The notes under the pieces are model-generated. The model ran no database searches. It was not told the origin of the DNA and was given only the letters and a program-made list of their open reading frames with translations. Below, piece after piece: positions 17,788 through 26,258 of a stretch of 64,000 nucleotides of DNA. The stretch's first letter is position 1, and the number at the start of each line of letters is the position of its first letter. The stretch is from an archaeon (GTDB taxonomy: Archaea > Thermoproteota > Thermoprotei_A > Marsarchaeales > Marsarchaeaceae): positions 1 through 64,000 of the forward strand of contig JAKAWJ010000006.1 in assembly GCA_021817005.1 (NCBI GenBank), given 5' to 3'. Both the position numbers and the translations under genes were made by a program.

Positions 17788-18780
17788 ATGGCCCACCTTG
17801 ATATTACCGCCCTCAGGATGTTTTACAAAAAGCAAAACAGTCTGATCAGGGCGGTTGACGGGATAAATATCCACGTGGAGAAAGGCGAATCCGTTGGGAT
17901 AGTTGGGGAGTCGGGTTGTGGCAAGAGCAGCCTTGCCTTGACAATATTCCGAAACCTCCCAGCTAACGTGGGGCTGTTTAGCGGCTCGATAAAGCTCGGC
18001 GGTGAGGAACTCACACAGATTGAACGAGAGAACTTTCGTAAAAATTACCGCTGGAAGAAAATGGCGATGATTCCCCAGTCTTCGATGAATGCGCTCGACC
18101 CCATTTACCCCGTCGGTAAGCAAATGGTCGAAACCTACCTTGAACATGAGGATGCACCGGAGAGAGAGGCGCGCGAAAAAACTCTGGAGCTGCTTCGCGA
18201 GGTCAACCTACCGGATACCGTGTTCGGTTCTTACCCTTTCCAGCTGAGTGGTGGGCAGAAACAGCGAGCAATGATTGCGATGTCGCTCCTTCTTGACCCC
18301 GAACTCTTGATCGCGGATGAACCCACTACCGCGCTTGATGTTGTTGTCCAGGCGAAGATCCTGAAACTGCTGAAAAAGCAAAAGGAGTCAAGGGGGATGA
18401 CCAGCCTCTTCATAAGCCACGATATGGGTGTGGTTTCCAGCGTAGCGCAGAGAATTGCGGTTATGTATGGTGGTCAGATTGTCGAGATTGCTGACGCAAA
18501 GTCGGTCTTCAGTGACCCATTACATCCTTATACACAAAAACTGATTGGATGTATTCCGAGGCTTGGCAAAAAAGGATCGGGAGAGCTACAGTTTATTCCT
18601 GGGTCTCCGCCCGCGCTTAACGAAGAGCTGAAGAATTGCAGGTTCTGGCCGAGATGTCCTTTTGCCATGGAAATCTGCAAGCAGAAACCGCCCGCACTGG
18701 TGGAAGCGAAGTCCGGCCACTTTGTCGCGTGTTTTCTCCACAGTATGGAAAGTCTTCCCGCTGAGGGTGATACATCTTAG
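17788..18780 (+). CDS. oppD: Oligopeptide/dipeptide ABC transporter ATP-binding protein (OppD-like)
   Basis: A 330-aa ATPase of a peptide importer on the inner face of the membrane. Walker A is GESGCGKSS near residue 48, the signature is LSGGQKQRAMIA and Walker B is LLIADEPTTALD. The C-terminal oligopeptide-transporter extension is present with its Cys pattern (CRFWPRCPFAMEIC near residue 285). Its stop overlaps the start region of the OppF-like gene. The permeases and binding protein lie just downstream on the opposite strand. All ATPase motifs are intact. Confidence 0.93.
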   Translation: MAHLDITALRMFYKKQNSLIRAVDGINIHVEKGESVGIVGESGCGKSSLALTIFRNLPANVGLFSGSIKLGGEELTQIERENFRKNYRWKKMAMIPQSSMNALDPIYPVGKQMVETYLEHEDAPEREAREKTLELLREVNLPDTVFGSYPFQLSGGQKQRAMIAMSLLLDPELLIADEPTTALDVVVQAKILKLLKKQKESRGMTSLFISHDMGVVSSVAQRIAVMYGGQIVEIADAKSVFSDPLHPYTQKLIGCIPRLGKKGSGELQFIPGSPPALNEELKNCRFWPRCPFAMEICKQKPPALVEAKSGHFVACFLHSMESLPAEGDTS

Positions 18781-19781
18781 CAGAATCGATTGAAATAGGA
18801 CTGGGAGAAGAAGTTCTTTCAGCGCGCAACCTGAAAATTCACTATAACGTCAGGAGAGGATTTTCCACTGTGGTCGTGAAGGCGGTCGACGGAGTGGACC
18901 TCACGGTAAGGAAGGGGGAGTCGTTGGGGTTGGTCGGAGAGTCAGGCTGTGGCAAATCCACGCTCGCGAGAGCCCTCGCGGGGCTCGAAGTGCCCACTGA
19001 GGGTACGCTTGTGTTCAAGGGAGAAGACATTCAGAGCCTTCGAGGCAGAAAAAGAAAACTTTTTCACAAGACCGTGCAGATGATTTTTCAGGACCCGTAC
19101 GACTCAGTGAATCCTCGCTATAGCGTTCGTGATACTATTTCGGAGGGCCTGAGAGTACAGGGAACCAAATCCGAGGACGAGCTAGAGACCATAGTCAGGC
19201 AGGCACTGGAACGAGTGAGACTGATGCCTCCCGAGTCATTTGTGGCTCGATACCCGTTCGAACTGAGTGGAGGGCAGCTCCAGAGGGTTGCGGTGGCGCG
19301 GGCGATTGCGCTCAACCCGAGCGTTTTGCTGGCTGACGAGCCTGTATCTATGCTGGATGTCTCTGTACGAGCGGAAGTGCTACATACGCTCCTTGAGACC
19401 AAGGCCAGTCTGGGCACCAGCGTTTTACTGGTCTCCCATGATATCGCGCTTGCGGAGTATGTCTCAGATTCTATTGCGGTAATGTACCTGGGCAAGATTG
19501 TTGAGCTGGGGGCTGCAGAGAGCGTTGTGCAAGAGCCCCTGCACCCGTATACCATGGCGCTCATAGACTCGGTTCCGGAAATCGGGAAGGAGTTTAGCGA
19601 GCGAGAAAGCATCATTGGAGAAGTTGCGTCGTCAGCCAGCATACCTAGCGGCTGCAGGTTTCATCCGAGGTGCCCCTACTCCCAGCCAGTTTGTGAAACC
19701 GCCGAGCCCCAGCTGCGGGAAATATCGCCTGGCCATTTCGCTGCTTGTCACTTTGCAGGGGAAATCCGTCCTCCTCAATAG
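18774..19781 (+). CDS. oppF: Oligopeptide ABC transporter ATP-binding protein (OppF-like), non-standard start
   Basis: This is the second ATPase of the Opp importer: Walker A GESGCGKST, signature LSGGQLQRVAVA, Walker B VLLADEPVSMLD and the C-terminal CRFHPRCPYSQPVC. The first ATG/GTG/TTG in frame (GTG 18870) would remove the conserved N-terminal strand. The frame is open from 18771 and encodes EEVLSARNLKIHYNVRRG, the usual family beginning. A GAGGGTGA sequence ends 3 bases before ATC 18774, so ATC, or ATT 18789, is the likely initiation codon, coupled to the oppD stop at 18778-18780. With this start the protein is about 335 aa. The function is secure; the exact start is not. Confidence 0.9.
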   Translation: MLAESIEIGLGEEVLSARNLKIHYNVRRGFSTVVVKAVDGVDLTVRKGESLGLVGESGCGKSTLARALAGLEVPTEGTLVFKGEDIQSLRGRKRKLFHKTVQMIFQDPYDSVNPRYSVRDTISEGLRVQGTKSEDELETIVRQALERVRLMPPESFVARYPFELSGGQLQRVAVARAIALNPSVLLADEPVSMLDVSVRAEVLHTLLETKASLGTSVLLVSHDIALAEYVSDSIAVMYLGKIVELGAAESVVQEPLHPYTMALIDSVPEIGKEFSERESIIGEVASSASIPSGCRFHPRCPYSQPVCETAEPQLREISPGHFAACHFAGEIRPPQ

Positions 19782-19831
19782 GCGGAGTTTGTTCGTGAAT
19801 CCAACTCTATAAGAAGGGATCCTAGCAGGTT

Positions 19832-21355
19832 TTAGGACTGGCCCGGTCTCTTTATCGCCCAGCTTTGCCTGACTGCCTCACCAAACACGTAGAAGCTAAT
19901 GCCGAGTACCGTTAAGCTTAGTCCCGGTGGGAGTATCCACCACCAGAGGAAGCCGTTCGACGAGCTGAACAAACCTGAAGCAATGCCAATCATGTTTCCC
20001 CATGTCGGGAAGCTTGTAATTCCGAGTCCGAGGAAGTCCAGACCCGCTTCAATACCTATCACAGCAGGGACGTCGAGCGCAAGCTGCGCGAAGAGTATGC
20101 CTATGAGTTCGGGGAGTATATGATGAATCACAATGTGGAATGAGCCGCTTCCAAACCCTTTCGCGGCCCTCACGTAAGTCCTGTTCTTGAGTGAAAGAGT
20201 CTGGGAGCGTATAATTCTTGCTGTTCCGGGCCACGCGAGTATTGTGATAAGTGTAATCAGCAGAACCACTTTGCTGATATGAACATTCAGCTCGAAGACG
20301 AGCGCCCCCAGTGTTATCAAAAGGGGCAGAAAGGGAATAACCAATAGTATGTCATTGAGTGCCACCAGCCCTAAATCCACCGCACCTCCAGCGTATCCCG
20401 CGATCAGTCCGACGAACAGACCTATGGAAATTATGAGCGCGGAGGCGACTAGACCAATCAAGAGAGAAGTCCTCGCCCCGTACACGAACTGCGACCATAC
20501 GCTTGCGCCGTTGATATCCGTGCCCAGGATGCCGTAAGTCTGGCCAAACACGGCCAACCTGAGGTCGCTGAGATAAACCTGGTAGGGGGAGCCCACGCGC
20601 CCGTTCACTTCAAGCACAAACTTGACGGCATAATTTCCGGCCACAGGAAAAGCCTGTGTCGCGAGTTCCTTCGCCGCTTCGAGCACGTGACCCAGCCCGA
20701 GTGAAAGGCTGAACGGCATGGTTGAGGGGTTGGGGGTGCCTGCAGAAACCATCTGCCAGCTTCCGGTAGAAAATTGCTGAAACGCGCCCGAGCTTTCGGG
20801 TCCGGGAGCAGTTCCGGAGTCGAGTATCCAAAAGCTCCTGTTTGCTGGACTGATCAGGTAACCCTCAAGAGAGACGCTGGAATTTGAAGCGCCCCCGTCG
20901 AAAATAGAAGCCTGCAGATAAAGTCCGGTTGGTTGGCCCGAATAGTGAAATGTCGCCTGAAGTGTAAGGTTCTGGGTTCCCGAGTGTGGGATTGAACCCG
21001 AAATCTCGAGCGAGCCCGGGCCTGTGTTCACGAGAGTTGGCGCGAGCTTCTGGTTCTGCTCGCCGAACGGTCCAAAGGTCGAGTTATAACTCGTGCTAAG
21101 GCTTCCTGGGGGTGAGGGCGTCATTTCCCAGAATTTCATGGCGGCTGGAGACTTGAAGGATCCTAGCGCGTTGTCGGGAAGATAAAGAGTAGGCGAGTCG
21201 TGGCTGTACCACGGGAAAATGGTGGCCCATGACGGGATTGAGTAGGGGGTCGACGCGTACCAGGCTGACGGCTGGTAGGCATTGGGGTAGGGCGTGAGCA
21301 CCGGGGCAAGAACAGCCAGCAATGTAAAGCCCAAAACCACGGCTAGTCCGATCAT
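19832..21355 (-). CDS. oppC: Oligopeptide ABC transporter permease (OppC-like) with large extracytoplasmic insert
   Basis: A 507-aa permease. The normal BPD-transporter core occupies about residues 270-500, with the EAA-loop region around AAKGFGSGSFHIVIHHILPE. Typical OppC proteins are about 300 aa. Here about 240 extra residues lie between the first helix (about 1-22) and the core, with Ser/Gly/Asn-rich, strand-like sequence and several N-x-S/T sites, so this part should lie outside the cell. The gene follows oppB by 41 bases and converges on oppDF. The insert might dock the binding protein or the S-layer. Confidence 0.92.
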   Translation of the reverse strand: MIGLAVVLGFTLLAVLAPVLTPYPNAYQPSAWYASTPYSIPSWATIFPWYSHDSPTLYLPDNALGSFKSPAAMKFWEMTPSPPGSLSTSYNSTFGPFGEQNQKLAPTLVNTGPGSLEISGSIPHSGTQNLTLQATFHYSGQPTGLYLQASIFDGGASNSSVSLEGYLISPANRSFWILDSGTAPGPESSGAFQQFSTGSWQMVSAGTPNPSTMPFSLSLGLGHVLEAAKELATQAFPVAGNYAVKFVLEVNGRVGSPYQVYLSDLRLAVFGQTYGILGTDINGASVWSQFVYGARTSLLIGLVASALIISIGLFVGLIAGYAGGAVDLGLVALNDILLVIPFLPLLITLGALVFELNVHISKVVLLITLITILAWPGTARIIRSQTLSLKNRTYVRAAKGFGSGSFHIVIHHILPELIGILFAQLALDVPAVIGIEAGLDFLGLGITSFPTWGNMIGIASGLFSSSNGFLWWWILPPGLSLTVLGISFYVFGEAVRQSWAIKRPGQS

Positions 21356-21396
21356 CGCTGCCTTGAGTTTGAAGATCCGGAGTATCCTTGGGGCTC

Positions 21397-22413
21397 TCAG
21401 CCGTATCGAACCCTCGGGTCTAGAAGCGGATAGACGAGATCCATTACCAGAAATATCATCACTGCCATCAGCGAAATCACAAAGAAGTCAGCTTCAAGGA
21501 ACGGAATATCATACGAAAGCGCAGCAGTTACTAGCAAAGACCCTAGTCCAGTGAAATTGAACGCATACTCGATAAACACTATACCACTGAGCAGGAATGC
21601 AACATCTATTCCAACCCGAGTGAAAACAGGAAGAATGGAGTTTCTCCGCACGTGCCGGGACATTATCTTTTTCTCTCTGACACCTCTCACTCTTGCTTGC
21701 GTGACAAAGTCGGATTCCAGCGAGTCGACGCTGTTGTTACGCATGAGCAAAGCCCTAGCCCCAAAGCTCAGAAACGAGAGCGTGATGATCGGAAGCGTGG
21801 CAGCCCACAAAAGGTGTTCATAGTAGGCCAGACCCACTACATGGCTTCCGTTTGGATATATGAGCGCCGAGGTCAGAGAAAGAGGGAACCAATGCAGGAT
21901 TCCTCCAAAAACAACCAGAATAATGATTGCAACCCAAAATGAGGGAATATTATAGGTGAGCTGAAACAAAAGCGAACTCGCATGGTCGGCCACCTTACCT
22001 TTCTTCGAGGCTGCATAGACACCCATACTGATTGCCATCATTGTACTAATTATGAGCGCTGGTATAATGATCATAAATGTGAACCAGAAGTGTGACTCTA
22101 TTATGGTGAGAACCGGCGAACCGGTGTAATCCAGACCGAAATTGAATGTATACATTGCAATAATATACTTTACAAATCTTACTGAAAGCGGCTGGTCCAG
22201 TCCGAAGACCCGCTCGAGGTTAGCGAGCTGCAGCGCGTACTCGTGGCCGTTTATCCCTTCCGTGGATTTCGGGAGGTACAGGGCCGCGGGATTCACGTGC
22301 GCTATCGCTGGTAGGACCACGAAAATAAAGAAATTTATTATGACTACTGCGAATAGCACTGCCATCCTTTCGCCAAGGCGTAAAAGAATGTAGTTCAGTC
22401 CGCGCAAGCGCAA
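21397..22413 (-). CDS. oppB: Oligopeptide ABC transporter permease (OppB-like)
   Basis: A 338-aa membrane permease, partner of OppC. The first helix (about residues 12-38) is followed by an extracytoplasmic loop with the family pattern LERVFGLDQPLSVRFVKYI, then by the permease core with the EAA loop near TQARVRGVREKKIMSRHV. It starts at TTG 22413 preceded by AGGTAA. It follows the binding-protein gene after a gap with a T tract, and continues into oppC. Confidence 0.93.
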   Translation of the reverse strand: MRLRGLNYILLRLGERMAVLFAVVIINFFIFVVLPAIAHVNPAALYLPKSTEGINGHEYALQLANLERVFGLDQPLSVRFVKYIIAMYTFNFGLDYTGSPVLTIIESHFWFTFMIIIPALIISTMMAISMGVYAASKKGKVADHASSLLFQLTYNIPSFWVAIIILVVFGGILHWFPLSLTSALIYPNGSHVVGLAYYEHLLWAATLPIITLSFLSFGARALLMRNNSVDSLESDFVTQARVRGVREKKIMSRHVRRNSILPVFTRVGIDVAFLLSGIVFIEYAFNFTGLGSLLVTAALSYDIPFLEADFFVISLMAVMIFLVMDLVYPLLDPRVRYG

Positions 22414-22423
22414 TTACCTAGAT

Positions 22424-22432
22424 AAAAAAAAA
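22424..22432 (-). terminator. T tract between the binding-protein and oppB genes
   Basis: On the minus strand the gap between the binding-protein stop (22454) and the oppB start (22413) contains nine consecutive T after pyrimidine-rich sequence. An archaeal intrinsic terminator here would let most transcripts stop after the binding protein. Confidence 0.45.
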
Positions 22433-22453
22433 GGAAAGGGAGGGGAAGTGGCA

Positions 22454-24859
22454 TCAGCGTCGTCTTAGTCCGAAGACCAGGCCCACAATCACCACGATCA
22501 CGACCACGACTATTCCTGCGATAAGAATAGTGCTGATTTCCTTGACCGCTGTGGTTGTGCTCGGGCTGGTAGGCACTGTGCTCGGGCTCGAAGATGAGCT
22601 TGGAGGTACTGAGCTGCTGCTAGGAGGTGTGCTGCTCGTAGTAGAATGTGAAGGCGATACTGTAAGACTGTAGAATCTTAGCCAGTGATGTACAATGCCT
22701 CCCGCGGTGTAGGTCGCGTTAAGGGTAATTTCGTAGAGTCCGGGCGCAAGGTTGGCGGTGTTCAGGGAGCCAGTGTATACGCTACCTGAGGATTGTGTCA
22801 TGCTGACAACCGCCGGCTGTCCGTTTGTGAATTTGGCGCTGGCACCGCTAAGGTAACCTACCTGCATCTGGACACTCGAAGCGTTCGTGATCGGGACTGT
22901 GTTGAACAAGTCTGTTGTGTTGTCCCACACTATTGTTGTCACATTCGCTTCCTCGTTGTATGTTCCGCCCTGCGTGACGTTGCTCCAGAGTAGCAGCGGG
23001 TTGAATTTCCAGTAGGCTAGGTTTGCGTTAAGTTCTGCGAGTGCAGCGGACTTGCTGTAACCATCCCACACGTAGGCGCCGGAGCCAAGTTCGTTGATAT
23101 AGAGCTTCTGGTAAAGGTTCTGCGGTGGGGTGTGCAGGAATATGTGCTCCGGAAGAATAAAGCTATTCAGCTTGTAGAGCTCCCAGACGGATGACGTATT
23201 CAGATAGAGTGTTACCTGGTAGGGATTGGTTGGACTTACCTGAGAGTAAACCAGCTCGGGTATCGCCCCGTACGACAGTCCAGCATTTGCTGTCTCAGCG
23301 GTATAGTTGAGCACCATTCCATCAATGGAGTAGGGCTTTGTGCTGTTTATTCCGGCTTCGTCGAGATACCATAGGGTGAAGTTGTAGTCAGCCGCCGTAA
23401 GCGGGACGCCGTCCTGAAATGTCACGTTGTGCGCAAAATTCATCGTAACTGTTTCACCGTTTACAAGATTGCCGTCTGGAGTCGAGATATTCAGCCCAGT
23501 TTTAACCGTCCAGTTTTGGGCAATCCAAGGTAGTAGCTCTGCTGGGTTGGAAATGCTAGTAATGAATGGCGTATCATATAGTGGATAGAGAACAGAGTCT
23601 TCCGAAGCTGCAGGGGCGCTGTAGATGTCCATAGCCGCGGGTATGTCGCTCGATACGTCGGGGATATAAAACGTGCCTGATAGGGCAGACCCGTTAGGAT
23701 GCACGTTATCCGTGCTTATTCCGAATCCGGGTGAGATAGCGTATCCCTGAAAGTCACGCACGTTCACTACAGTATCCGCTACGTTCCACCATAGTATGAT
23801 GTAGGGCAGTTGCTGTTGCAGATACAGCTGAACTTGGTCTGTGATGCTTTCTGACTGTGTCAGACTGGATGTCTCTACTGCCTGCTGCAGCATGTTAAAT
23901 ATGGTCTTGTTGTAGAATCCGCCGGCATTTTCATAGGTATAGCCCTGCTGACCAAAGAGGTACTCGAGCTGGAGCGGCCCAATCTGGGAAACGAACACCC
24001 ACCCGAGCCAGAGCATGCCCCAGGTCTGCTGGGCGTAGGGAACGCTTGTCGCGTCTATAATGGTAGTTATGCTTTCGCCCTGAAGATTGATGGTCATGTT
24101 TGCCAGTGCGGCTGCGCTTTTCAGCAGCTGAGCTTGCTCGGTTGAAGGGTCATTTCCCGCCCAGTAGAGGAATGCAGCCTGAAACGCTGTTCCGTTGGGA
24201 TAGGTCCACGTCCCAGTGTTGGCATTGTAATGCAGACCGGCCAACTCGAAGTCTGTGATCGCTCGCGAAGGATTATACGATTCGTGCTGCTGGTAGAAAT
24301 TCATTGCGGCCTGGCTGTAAAATTGAGGATAGCTGCTGTTCAGCAAAAACTCGGGGGAGGCCTCGCACGTCAGTCCACCGTGGCAAACGGTGGATTGCAG
24401 TGAGGAATAGTCTATGAGCGAAGCTATTCCCTGCCTGAAAAATGTATTGTTGTAGGGGTACTTGAAGAAGTTGAACTGAATCTGGCCAAAACCGAAAGTT
24501 GGGATACTTGTCACATTGAACATCGGGTTTGATTCGGCAGCCTGCAGGATACTGATATCCGTAAACGAATTGATATCCGCCTGTCCGGCCGTCATCGCCT
24601 CATAGATGGCCTGCGGATTGGTGTATGTCCACTCAAACACCTGTTTACCCACGTACGGGAAGTGGTAATCTACTGCGGAAGCCGATTTAATCGAGGTAGT
24701 AAAATTTGCTAGCCCTGGATATACCGATTGAGCAGTGGGAGTGAAGCCCTGCGCCGAGATGGCGCTCGAAGACACTAGCAGCGCGCCCAGCAAGGCGGCC
24801 ACTAGAAGGGCACTCAGGCTCAGCTCCTTAAACTCACGTCTCGCTCTGAAATGAGACAT
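22454..24859 (-). CDS. Oligopeptide ABC transporter substrate-binding protein, family 5, unusually large
   Basis: About 801 aa. A signal segment (about residues 12-35) precedes the family 5 peptide-binding fold. A C-terminal strand-rich module (about 640-735), a Ser/Thr/Pro stalk and a membrane helix ending in GLRRR follow. It is 200 or more residues longer than typical OppA. The in-frame ATG at 24883 overlaps the TATA box (GATTTAAAT, 24882-24890), so it cannot be the start. The ATG at 24859 lies about 27 bases from the box centre, which predicts a leaderless mRNA. It is first in an operon with oppB and oppC and diverges from an S66 peptidase gene. Confidence 0.92.
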   Translation of the reverse strand: MSHFRARREFKELSLSALLVAALLGALLVSSSAISAQGFTPTAQSVYPGLANFTTSIKSASAVDYHFPYVGKQVFEWTYTNPQAIYEAMTAGQADINSFTDISILQAAESNPMFNVTSIPTFGFGQIQFNFFKYPYNNTFFRQGIASLIDYSSLQSTVCHGGLTCEASPEFLLNSSYPQFYSQAAMNFYQQHESYNPSRAITDFELAGLHYNANTGTWTYPNGTAFQAAFLYWAGNDPSTEQAQLLKSAAALANMTINLQGESITTIIDATSVPYAQQTWGMLWLGWVFVSQIGPLQLEYLFGQQGYTYENAGGFYNKTIFNMLQQAVETSSLTQSESITDQVQLYLQQQLPYIILWWNVADTVVNVRDFQGYAISPGFGISTDNVHPNGSALSGTFYIPDVSSDIPAAMDIYSAPAASEDSVLYPLYDTPFITSISNPAELLPWIAQNWTVKTGLNISTPDGNLVNGETVTMNFAHNVTFQDGVPLTAADYNFTLWYLDEAGINSTKPYSIDGMVLNYTAETANAGLSYGAIPELVYSQVSPTNPYQVTLYLNTSSVWELYKLNSFILPEHIFLHTPPQNLYQKLYINELGSGAYVWDGYSKSAALAELNANLAYWKFNPLLLWSNVTQGGTYNEEANVTTIVWDNTTDLFNTVPITNASSVQMQVGYLSGASAKFTNGQPAVVSMTQSSGSVYTGSLNTANLAPGLYEITLNATYTAGGIVHHWLRFYSLTVSPSHSTTSSTPPSSSSVPPSSSSSPSTVPTSPSTTTAVKEISTILIAGIVVVVIVVIVGLVFGLRRR

Positions 24860-24881
24860 AGACGCCAGTCCAATCTCAACC

Positions 24882-24890
24882 ATTTAAATC
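24882..24890 (-). promoter_or_regulatory. TATA box of the binding protein-oppBC operon
   Basis: GATTTAAAT on the minus strand has its centre 27 bases before the ATG at 24859, the textbook archaeal TATA-to-start distance for a leaderless transcript. Confidence 0.6.
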
Positions 24891-25026
24891 TTTTCAGCCG
24901 CGCTAACGGCTGGTCTCAGGATGAAGCCTATGCAAAGAATTCGTCTCGCGCTGTGGACACGAGAGCCTCAATCCAAACCCTCCAGCCTTCTAAACGATAT
25001 TTCGTCCGCTTACAGAGCAATACACC

Positions 25027-25034
25027 TAACTATA
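25027..25034 (+). promoter_or_regulatory. TATA box of the second S66 peptidase gene
   Basis: The sequence AACTATAA is centred about 24 bases before ATG 25054, which predicts a leaderless mRNA. It lies in the shared divergent control region with the Opp binding-protein operon. Confidence 0.55.
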
Positions 25035-25053
25035 ACGACCTTTTTGTCACATT

Positions 25054-26013
25054 ATGCCACGCACATCGGTCCAGAGGCCGCGCAGGCTCAAAAAGGGTGC
25101 TACAGTAGCGGTTATTGCCCCGTCTAGCTTTCCGGATTATCCGGAATTTTCGCTGTTCGAAGGACTTGAGTACATCAGGAAACTCGGCTTCAGACTGAAA
25201 ATCGGAAAAACTCTGACAGAAGCCAAATCCCGATGGTACCTGAGCGGAGAAGACGAATTCAGAGCGCAGGATATCAACACAGCCTTTGCCGATGAAAATG
25301 TGGATGCGATTATTTGCGCCCGAGGTGGAGCCGGGTCTATGCGGATATTGAAACTACTGGATTACGACCTCATAAAGAAGAATCCCAAACCTTTCGTGGG
25401 ATATTCCGACACCACGAGTATCCAGAATGCTATGCTAAGCCTTTCCGGGCTGGCGAGCATTCAAGGACCGATGGGTGCCGTTGGCTTCGGGAAGGACTCC
25501 GATGTCAAAAAGACAAAGATGTACTGGAACACACTCGTCTCCATGCTCGGGGGTGAGGAGCTGCAGCTTGGCGCCTGGAAAGGCGGGCCCCCTCCGTTGA
25601 CCGTCAAGGCCGGGCGGGCGGAAGGGAGACTAGTGGGTGGAAATCTGATTCTGTTCACGCTACTTGGAGGGTCCAAATACTGCCCTACTCAAAATGGAGA
25701 CGTGCTCTTCCTTGAAGACATTAGCGAAGAAACCTGGAGGGTCGACAACTTTCTTGCTTCCTTGTCCGCTCAGGGCGCTCTGGACCGCGCCTCTGGTATC
25801 GTGCTCGGTGAGTTTCCAAGAGAGCGCGAACAGGCGAGGGGGCCGAGGCTGGAAGAAATCTTCAGAACATATCTAGAGAACCTGGATGCCCCGTCATTCA
25901 TCAACTATCCTTGCTGCCACGGGTACGGCCACGAACCTGTTCCATTAGGCATCCGTGTTTCTCTAGATGCCGATAAAAGGTTGCTGCAGATGCTGGAAGC
26001 CGCAGTTGAGTGA
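25054..26013 (+). CDS. Peptidase S66 family (LD-carboxypeptidase / MccF-like), copy 2
   Basis: A 319-aa paralogue of the protein at 10782-11744. Triad candidates are Ser118 in FVGYSDTTS, Glu221 in FLEDISEETWRVD, and His289 or His293 in the YPCCHGYGHEPVPLG segment. It has no signal peptide, so it is cytoplasmic. It diverges from the Opp binding-protein gene with a shared 170-base control region, which ties it to imported peptides. A muropeptide LD-carboxypeptidase or a detoxifying MccF-type enzyme are the two main options. Confidence 0.9.
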   Translation: MPRTSVQRPRRLKKGATVAVIAPSSFPDYPEFSLFEGLEYIRKLGFRLKIGKTLTEAKSRWYLSGEDEFRAQDINTAFADENVDAIICARGGAGSMRILKLLDYDLIKKNPKPFVGYSDTTSIQNAMLSLSGLASIQGPMGAVGFGKDSDVKKTKMYWNTLVSMLGGEELQLGAWKGGPPPLTVKAGRAEGRLVGGNLILFTLLGGSKYCPTQNGDVLFLEDISEETWRVDNFLASLSAQGALDRASGIVLGEFPREREQARGPRLEEIFRTYLENLDAPSFINYPCCHGYGHEPVPLGIRVSLDADKRLLQMLEAAVE

Positions 26014-26258
26014 ATCGGATACGGTCAGTCGTAGCCGAATTCTATCTTCTCTTTATTCTATTCTTTATCAAACGAATACGAAATTCGGCTCAGCAAATAT
26101 CTGTCACGCCTTCAGAGAGTATGGCTCATTCTGGATTCGCAGCGCCATGGTTGCATGGGGAGTCACATGCACAGATTGTGAATCCGGATATAGATTCTGC
26201 GTGCCTCCTCGGGGAAACGCAAGGGCTGCAGACCAGAAATTACGATAGTCCGTGAAAC

